Positions 57,116-64,000 of a stretch of DNA of 64,000 nucleotides are shown piece by piece. Source of the stretch: Auricularia sp. M13 (Eukaryota > Basidiomycota > Agaricomycetes > Auriculariales > Auriculariaceae); assembly GCA_037042915.1 (NCBI GenBank), contig CM073194.1:4526001-4590000 (forward strand). The letters run 5' to 3'. Within the stretch, counting starts at the first letter, position 1; each line of letters opens with the position of its first letter. The notes beneath the pieces were generated by a model. That model did not search any database, had not been told where the DNA came from, and saw only the letters and a list, made by a program, of their open reading frames with translations. A program made the translations under genes and the position numbers.

Positions 57116-58043
57116 CCAGCGGTGCGTTAGAATACTGCGAAAGTTGCAATGCGTCGGGCTTAGCAATCGATGCTGAAGACCTCACGGCGCCTGTGGAGTA
57201 CGCCGTCGCGCGCGTAGGCTCGGACACCACAGTGAGCATTGTCGTAATTTTCCCGGGTCGAAGAAGACGAGAACAGTCCTCTTATTGAATGGACTCCAGG
57301 CCGATTGCGCGCTCTTCTTCTGCCGCGGCCTGCGTGTACGTTTCTAACTATCCCACAAACGACTGGCAGGCCGCTGACAGTATGCATGGTGCTGGTACCG
57401 ATAGTTCGAGGACAACCTCGACCGTGTCCAGACGTTCCCCGCGGGGACGACAGTGCCAATCCAGATCAACCTGCGTGTGAAGCACGCCGGTTACGCTGTA
57501 CGCGCTTCACTGGAATACTGTAGCATCAGCTTACGCAATGCACTCCGCAGAACGTCTCAGTCGTAGACACCCAGTCCCAAACCGCGATCGGCGCGCCGCT
57601 CGCATCATGGGCAATATACGCCGACCCTGCTCGGCCGGCCCCCAACGAGAGTACGTTCTTGCTGGCACTGGCAAGAGTCCCGCCATGTGTACTGACAGAC
57701 GCTGTAGCCTCATTCACGGTGACGATTCCCGATCTGGGCGGCGCGTGTGCGAACGCTGGGACGTGCGCGCTGCAATGGTACTGGTACGGCAAGGGTGTCG
57801 GGCAGACGTACGAGAGCTGCATCGATTTTGTGCAGTAGTAATTCAGAGTCTGCGCATGCAAATCCTAGCAAACGCCGTCAGCCTGAGGTATTCCACTGGC
57901 TATTGCTTGATGAGGCGAAGCAAAGCGGATAAATATAAGCAAAGTAGGAAAGCCAAACACACACACACGTAGCACGTGCTGAGAATAAGAAAAGAAGAGC
58001 GCCATCATGCCGATATCGTTCCGTCGCTGCTTGACAGTAGTAT

Positions 58044-60066
58044 TTAGCCACAGACGTTCTCGTTGAAGTAGGCGCCAGCTTGATCGGGCAGGTCTACAGT
58101 GAACCAACACAGTCAGCCGATAAAACAACAGCGCGGAGCAGAAGAACGTACAGCCTTGTTGGACGGCGTCCTTGTACGAGCGCAGGTGGTTGCTCCCATC
58201 CTCGTCCGAGTTCGTCATCTTCCACGACCAGAAGTACCATCCAAACCCGCCCTGGTTGCCCTCCGGCGCGTATCCTCTGCGGTACGAACACATTCAGAAT
58301 CAGCGATATTTGGGAATGCAGGGGGGGACGCATATATGCGTACCGTTTCTGCGCATCGCCAAAGCGGCGGATGCACTCCTGGTCGAACGCGTTGCACGTG
58401 CTCCCGAGCGGCATCAACCACCATTCGCCCATGAACGATGGCGTGTCTGCAATGTGCGTCGTGCGTCAACGCGAGGGGGGGGCCGGGTGGGAAGTTGGGA
58501 AATGGACGCACTGTACTGCGCAGCGTCGTTGCCGATACGCCCGCCGGCACCCTGGCATGCGAAGCTGACGTGCGAGTCAAGGTTCTCTTCCACGCAGCCG
58601 TTGTTGCCGCAAGGCTGCACATGCGCAAAGAATGATCAGGTCAATCGCGCCCGGTAATGAGAGGCGGGAAAAAGGGACGCACTGCGCCGAAGCTGTAACT
58701 ACGGGAGGGGGCCGAGCTCAAGTTAGCATCAAGTTCTCGAAACCTGAACAAAGCACGCACTACACGTGGGAATCGTATGCGTTGCCACCTGCATAAATGC
58801 GATATGAACCCGCCTTTTGTAGTGGATTATTGCTTCACTTACCACCAGCAGTGTAGGCAGGGTTACCAGCGTTGTTCTGCCACTGCCACGACACGTCCAT
58901 GTAGACGGTGGAAATCTGCTGATCCTCGGGCACGTTCATCGAGCTCTCCTTCCCGCGCACTGCCGCGACGAACTGCTCCATGAACTGGTAATACATGGGC
59001 GTCTGGCTGCCGTCCGTGGGAGGTTCTGCGAGGAGTAGACGGGTGAATGTGCTGTAGTGCAGGAGCTACTGATATGGTATCCACCGTTGAGCGCCTGCAG
59101 ACCCCATACGGACCCGAAGTTATCCGGCTCCGCGTGGATGTATTCGGTGAGTTTCGCAGCGGCGTTGTTCATCCGGTCAAAGTTGTCTTGCTGCCAGAAC
59201 TGCGGCTGGGCGAGGCAGCGGCCGGCGAAGGGGTTAGAGGCGGTCTGGGCGCCGGGGGCGGCGTGCAGGTCGAGGAGGACTGAGATACCCGCGTCCTTGA
59301 ACATTTTGCAGCCTTTCCGCTATTGAGAAAAGCATGAGAGAACTGGTCTCGACGCGTAAGATCGCACAGCGTCGCACCAGGTAGTCGAGACCGCCTTGAG
59401 GATACCACTCGTCATCACGAACCTGGTCTTCGATGATCCAAAACCCGATCGGGATGCGGACCTGCGCATCCAGTCCCGAAACGACATCAGCGATCCACAG
59501 GAGTGCGAGGATTCACTGAACGTACGGAGTTGATGCCGTACTGGACCATGAGGTTGACCTCGTCCTGGTTTATGAACGTGTCCCAGTGCTGCGCGAAGAC
59601 GCGGTTGGCCTCGTCCTGGCCAAGTTTCTGCGTGAGCGCGAACTCGTCGTTCACGCATTGTGTGCCTGGAAACTGCTGAGCTGGCCGCGGTCTGAATCTC
59701 TGCGGACAGCCAAGCTTACAGTCGCCGCACAGCCAGTCGCCGCCCTGGTTACAGTACACATGTTAGCCGCGTGCACCAAGCACCAGCGCCGGCGCAACGC
59801 ACCATGTTGTGCCACTCGTCAACGGCCTGGACTCCGTTTAGCTATGCACAACGAGCAGCGAGCGGCTAGCCGCGCACCATGTAGGGCTCAAAGACAAACC
59901 AGGAGCCAATGTTGACACCATGAATGCCATTTCCAGGGAAGATAGCGCGCCCAGCGAGAGTCGAGTTGTGCAGGCGACTGAGACCGCCCCGGCGCGGCTG
60001 GTGGGTTGGCGCAGCCAGTGCTACGCGCGACAACGCTACGGCAGCGAGCAAAGACGAGACAAGCAT
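58044..60066 (-). CDS. GH5 exo-beta-1,3-glucanase-like secreted enzyme
   Basis: The start at 60066 gives a signal peptide (MLVSSLLAAVALSRVALAAP), then RAIFPGNGIHGVNIGSWFVF and EPYM, the opening block of GH5 glucan glucosidases. Later exons carry the Cys-rich NYVHW-like region (CVNDEFALTQKLGQDEANRV, then FAQHWDTFINQDEVNLMVQY), VLLDLHAAPGAQTASNPFAG and WGLQALN. The intron after CTCAACG hides the acid/base Glu: splicing gives LNEP. Further on, VYMDVSWQW and PSFMGEW, whose Glu is the likely nucleophile, precede GFGWYFWSWKM. The last exon ends DQAGAYFNENVCG, TAA at 58044. About nine exons were traced. Both catalytic acids are present, so the enzyme looks intact. The exact glucan substrate cannot be told from sequence. 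Confidence 0.85.
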
Positions 60067-60243
60067 GGCCGCTCAAGAGAAAAAGAAATGAAAGCGAAAA
60101 CGAGGAGTTGTTGACGAAGAAGAATGGGGAATCCATATCGCCGTGTTTGTGGGTTTATATCGAGCGTTCCGGTCTCACTAGGCCGTGATCATCATTTGAA
60201 TTTCTACAAACGTCTAATCTAGATCGCAGCGCCACACACAAAA
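60067..60243. other. Short intergenic region
   Basis: About 180 bases lie between the GH5 start (minus strand) and the stop codon of the neighbouring minus-strand gene. They would hold the GH5 promoter. Confidence 0.6.
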
Positions 60244-63200
60244 TCAATCCTTCGTTCTGTATACGGACAATATATCTGCAACATAGTCCGGACACTCGAC
60301 CTCACGGAGCAATTTGGCTCCAGCAGCCTCCCACGCAACAATATCACCCGCACCCTGCAGATACTCGCGCCCCCAACGCACAAGATTCTCATGCAACAGC
60401 GCCTTGAGCCGCGCCTCAACAGCAAACGACCCAGGCTGCCCAAACTGCTGAGCCAGCAAATCGCACAGCGTCGTATTGCGGGGCCGCTCCGCGTCCGCCT
60501 CGTCGAGCGCACGAACAATTGCTGCCATCCCGGCTGTCCCGATCTGGTTGTGGCACAGGTCGAGGCAGCGCAGCGTCGGCAACGCGGGCAGCAGACGCTC
60601 GGCAATCGTAATTGCACCGGCGTCGCGGATGCAGTTGCCCAGGCCGTTGAAGACGTAGGTTCCCTTCATGAAGCCCAGGTTGAGATAGTTCAGGCGCGGG
60701 TGCGCCTGCGCACGCTGAGCGCCGGGCACCAGCGCGTCGACTAGCGCGTCCAGGCCGGCAGCACCCATCGACAAGCTGCCGAGAGTAAGCCGCTGCAGTG
60801 CGCTGTCATGAGCCAGGCCTCGCGCAAGCTCGCGCACGCCAGCGTCGCCGAACGGGTTGCAGTTGAGATGCAGCGCCTCCAACACGCTCCCGCGCGCCAG
60901 ATGGTCGCCAATCAGCGCTGCACTGCGCGGCGTCAGGCCGTTCGCGTTCAAGTATAGATTTTTGAGCGTCGTATGCTGCGCGAGCGCAGCGAAGAGATGC
61001 GCCGCGCCCTCGTCAAGCAAGCCGCAGTTGGCGAGGTCGAGCGTCTCCAACGTCATGTTGACCCGCAGCATATTGGCGACATGCAATGTGCCAGCGGGAA
61101 GCAGGGGATTGCGCTTCAGCCAGAGCGCCTTGACTTTCTTGTCCTGAGAGAGTGCATCGCAGATGAGGCGAATGTCTGTCGGGTTGAACTGATTTCCAGC
61201 AATATACCTATGACAACAAGGATGTAATGAGCGACAAAATGTACAGCACATATAATGTGGCACAATGCGTACCACGTCGTTATTCGGCTGGTGGGGTCGC
61301 GAATGTACGCCGCGATCTCCTGTGCGCCCTACAATACAGCACGTATCAGCAGAAGCAGGAGGCCCGAAATGAACGAGTACTTGCCTTGCTGCCGGTGATA
61401 TTGTTGCCCAACAGAAGACCAGTAATGGACTCGTAGTCCTTCATGGCATCCAATAACGGCCCCACACCATCAGGGCCGACGACCTGTTTGCACAGGTCCA
61501 GCACTTTACGCTCGCGGATGATGGTGCCCCGCGCAAACTTGACGTGCTCCTGTAGCGGCGGCGCGTTCTCACGCAGGCCGCGGAGAAGGGGTGCAAGGTC
61601 CGCCGCAGAGCAGGGGACAACGGGCACCTCGGATGGTTGAACAACTTCGGAATGAGAAAGGCAAGACGAGAAAAACAGTCAAAGGAACGAGGATGCCCAC
61701 CGAATTCATTGGGGGGCGCAGCGAGGACCGCAGCGCGTTCCTCGTCGCTCAGCATGCCCATCGCGCGCTCGGTATCCGACACGGTATGTGCGACGGAGTG
61801 GCTCCTGGCCCTCACCTGGCGCAACACGCCACACAGCTTGGAGTAGCCCACGTAGCTGGTCAACTTCGCCTTATCGTACTCCTCCTGCGAGCCCGCGACA
61901 GATACCGGCCGCAGGGTGAGCGCGATATCGCGCGCAAGCCGGCAGACGTTATCCGGCCGCGAGCGGGTGCGCGGCGCACCGAGCGCCACGCTCGACAGGT
62001 TGACGGCATCCTCGCCGCCCTCGGCATCCTGCACGAGCAGAATCTCGCGGTCGCGTGCGAGTTGGTCTGCAAAGAGTGTCACAATGGCGAAATGCAAGGC
62101 GTTGGCCTCCAAGGGTGTAGCTCCACGCTCTGGGAGTGGCCAGGGATGTTGCTCATAATTGACCATGGCGATGGCCTGCAGGTCGACCCACGAACAGAAC
62201 TTGGGGACGAGTGGTAGCTGGTTGAGCATGTACGCCGGGTCGCGGTCATAAAGCGCAAGCCAGCAAGCAGCAAACGCTGCGTCGCCCTCATGCTCTGACG
62301 CTATCGCCTTCTTCGTAGTCCGAAACGCGTGCGCCACGACGAGCAAGTCGTCCATATGGCCGGTAGGCGTCTTCTCCAGTAGGCGCACAAAATCCTCGGG
62401 CATCAGTTGCGCAGTCCGTTCGCCGTCAAGCAACTGAACCAGCCCGGCGTCGACAATGGCCTGCCGCACAGCGGGAGAGAGGCCCAGCGGGACGAACGGC
62501 GCGCCGGGATACCGACTCTCCGTCAGCAGCGACACCTCCATCTTAGCGGCGATGCCCTCCAGCTCGCCGGGGTCGCCCAGCGGCGCTATGGCGGTGCCCT
62601 GCGCGAGGATGAAGCGCTCGATCTCGTCGAACGGCCAGTAGTTCGGCGTGAAATGGCCGCCGGCGTGCTCCAGGACCTTTGCGTCTGCGAAGCGCGCGGC
62701 GAGGGCGTACGTTTTTGCCTTCATTTCCGCGGGCGTGCCCAGATGCTCGTCGCGCGCGCCGTAGATGTTGAGCGAGGCGACGCCCTCGATGGGCGTTTTT
62801 TGCCATTCTTTGTGGGCGCTTGCGCGGGAGGGATAACCAGATATCTGCGAATAGTTGTCTAAGCAGATATTTGACAAGCACCGTGAACATTTGCTCACGT
62901 TCACAGCGAACCGGAATGAGATTGGACTTGGTTTGGGCAGGGATGCCAGGACGCCAATGAGTGTCGCACCCTTCAGAGTTGACACAAGTCAGTCGATACA
63001 AGACTCGCATGGGCAGTCTGTCCTACCTGGCTAAAGCCCAAGATGCCATCGAAGCCGCCCTCTTTGCGCCAGACCTCCTCAATAAATCTGAGAGTTCTGT
63101 CCGCGCCAGCGTACACGGATCCATCGTCGTTCGCGTTCCACCATATTTTCTGATGTGCCCCGGCATCGTTCCAAGTCTCGTGCACAACGTCGGTCTTGCC

Positions 63201-64000
63201 GTCGGGGCTGTATCCCACTTTGTATGTCTGCGGCGACTCGATGAAATGCATTGTGTGTCCATGAGCGCGTAAGGCAGCGGCCAGTTTCTTAGTTGCCCGC
63301 CGCATGATGTGCGCGTTTTGTCGGAAACCGTGTAGGACGAGAATGCGCATGGGTTTTTGCGCAGGTGTCGACGCTGCGAGAGATTTGGTCGACGGTGGTG
63401 TGGAAGGCTTGCTGGTCATGACCGAGCGAACCCAGCGCGATTTGGCAGACTCGAGGTATTCAAGTTCAGCGGGCGTGCTCTCGCGACCAAGAAGAGAATT
63501 TCGATGTGGATACCGCCCGAATCCTGTCGAGCTGTCAGCCGCACGTTCGCGCTAATATTGTAAACAGACGCACGCTCCAGTGCCTCGATGTGCTCTCTCC
63601 AGCTGCGAAGATGTCCTTTATATGTCGTCTTCGTGTGCGCGTAGTCTAAGGCAAGTGTGTGCACGAGTTTCTCGGAACGGCGCGCGAGGTCGAGGTCCTC
63701 CGCGTGCACCATGCACATGTACGCGAAGAGCCGCTCGTTGGGCCAGAGGGCGCGCTGGTCAGGCTGCGACGCAATCTGCAGGGCGACGGGAAGGGCGAGG
63801 GCGTCGGTCGCGAACGATCTGGGCGTGCCACGGAACATGTTGCGTGGCATCTGGTCGAACAGGATGACGAGCGCGATCGCGCCCTTGGGCTGGGAGAGCC
63901 ACTCGTTCCGTGCATCGGCGTCGGCCACAAGACGCTCGTGTAAAGACTCGAAGCGCTCCTTGATTTCAGCATCTTTAGCTGGAGTTGCGAAGAACCAGAG
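60244..64000 (-). CDS. DUF924 / FSH1 hydrolase / DUF2828-like / LRR fusion protein, 5' end beyond window
   Basis: At the right edge (64000-63574) the frame reads LWFFATPAKDAEIKERFESL, then LFDQMPRNMFRGTPRSFATD and MVHAEDLDLARRSEKLVHTL, a DUF924 domain. After an intron a single exon, 63523-63027, runs FGRYPHRNSLLGRESTPAEL, the DUF924 end, straight into MRILVLHGFRQNAHIMRR and GILGFSQ; the next exon supplies G, giving the GFSQG nucleophile motif of FSH1 serine hydrolases. HAGGHFTP carries the catalytic His. Next comes a helical region (ALYDRDPAYMLNQLPLVPKF, WVDLQAIA, SYVGYSKLCGVLRQVR) resembling DUF2828, with weaker support. The C-terminal third is leucine-rich repeats (TLETLDLANCGLLDEGAAHL, TLKNLYLNANGLTPRSAALI), stop 60244. 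There is no stop between DUF924 and FSH1. The intron after ITGSK starts GC (61384-61383). About 1,100 residues are visible. An internal promoter at MTSKPS (63419) is an alternative that would split it in two. Confidence 0.72.

Larger units (their letters stand above)
55981..57838 (+). pseudogene. BIM1/X325-like gene, copy B, interrupted by two transposon insertions
   Basis: The first piece, 55981-56034, encodes a signal peptide start (MQLLATITVALTITSGTL). It is cut by a 527-base insertion (56035-56561) and resumes at 56571 with AHGVITSPPPRTPGANLQKV, so the mature N-terminal His was at the cut. After 88 more bases a second insertion (56667-57115) interrupts CGAGPAEVLSSG, and the frame resumes with ALEYCESCNASGLAIDAED. 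The rest is intact: ADCALFFCRGLR, DNLDRVQTFPAGTTVPIQIN, NVSVVDTQSQTAIGAPLASW, and SFTVTIPDLGGACANAGTCA to QTYESCIDFVQ, TAG at 57836-57838, with normal introns. Each insertion is flanked by a direct repeat, and removing insertion plus one repeat keeps the frame. The second insertion has possible splice-like ends (GTAGG, CCTCCAG), but that splice would not keep frame. The gene is therefore a recent pseudogene by structure. Confidence 0.85.

Noticed and set aside
56665-57119. The hAT MITE acting as an intron
   Set aside because: GT and AG can be found at its borders, but removing the 455 bases between them does not keep the reading frame.
1-64000. CRISPR arrays, bacterial operons, prophage or viral genes
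   Set aside because: No regular direct-repeat/spacer array, Shine-Dalgarno-led operon or viral gene block was seen. Intron density and gene content are those of a fungal nucleus.

Overview
This 64 kb window is nuclear DNA of a filamentous basidiomycete, most likely an Agaricomycete. The genes are dense and broken by many introns of about 45-70 bases. Housekeeping proteins read as fungal orthologues. There is also a Plavaka-type (CACTA superfamily) transposase, a BIM1/X325-like secreted family, alginate-lyase-fold and GH5 secreted enzymes, and jelly-roll/single-TM proteins of a kind common in Agaricomycetes. No bacterial, organellar or viral segment was seen. Every gene model was read by eye from conserved protein blocks and splice signals, so exon edges are approximate where stated.

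Layout. 1-8.2 kb: 3' end of PWP2, a decaying membrane-protein paralogue, and the ubiquitin E1 (UBA1). 8.2-16.2 kb: a probable large Plavaka element with a transposase, a DUF6532-like gene and the tail of a GPI-anchored-protein gene between GC-rich subterminal repeats. 16.4-24.9 kb: TFIIE-alpha, a second jelly-roll/TM protein, an unassigned coding fragment, a GPI-anchored alginate-lyase-like protein, a first RPA3 gene and a small secreted protein. 25.5-31 kb: a PLAC8 protein, a small basic ORF, a third jelly-roll/TM protein, a second RPA3 gene and a PIN4 parvulin. 31.5-42.2 kb: a two-SANT SNT1-like corepressor diverging from the PIG-S gene, two unassigned minus-strand genes, and signal peptidase subunit SPC2. 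43.9-53.1 kb: a secreted protein, an SH3-PX-BAR sorting nexin, a DUF3237-like secreted protein and the ABCE1 ATPase RLI1. 54.6-57.8 kb: two BIM1-like genes, the second broken by two different transposon insertions that carry target-site duplications. 58-64 kb: a GH5 glucanase-like gene and a very large predicted fusion (DUF924, FSH1 hydrolase, DUF2828-like, leucine-rich repeats) that runs off the right edge.

How the genes fit together. Several products act at the secretory pathway and cell surface: PIG-S attaches GPI anchors, SPC2 belongs to signal peptidase, and their likely clients (alginate-lyase-like protein, GPI tail, BIM1-like, GH5, DUF3237-like) lie in the same window. This co-location is probably coincidental. 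The most unusual features are the four-domain fusion, the duplicated RPA3 gene, the doubly interrupted BIM1-like pseudogene, the possible cargo-bearing Plavaka element, and six apparent GC-AG introns.
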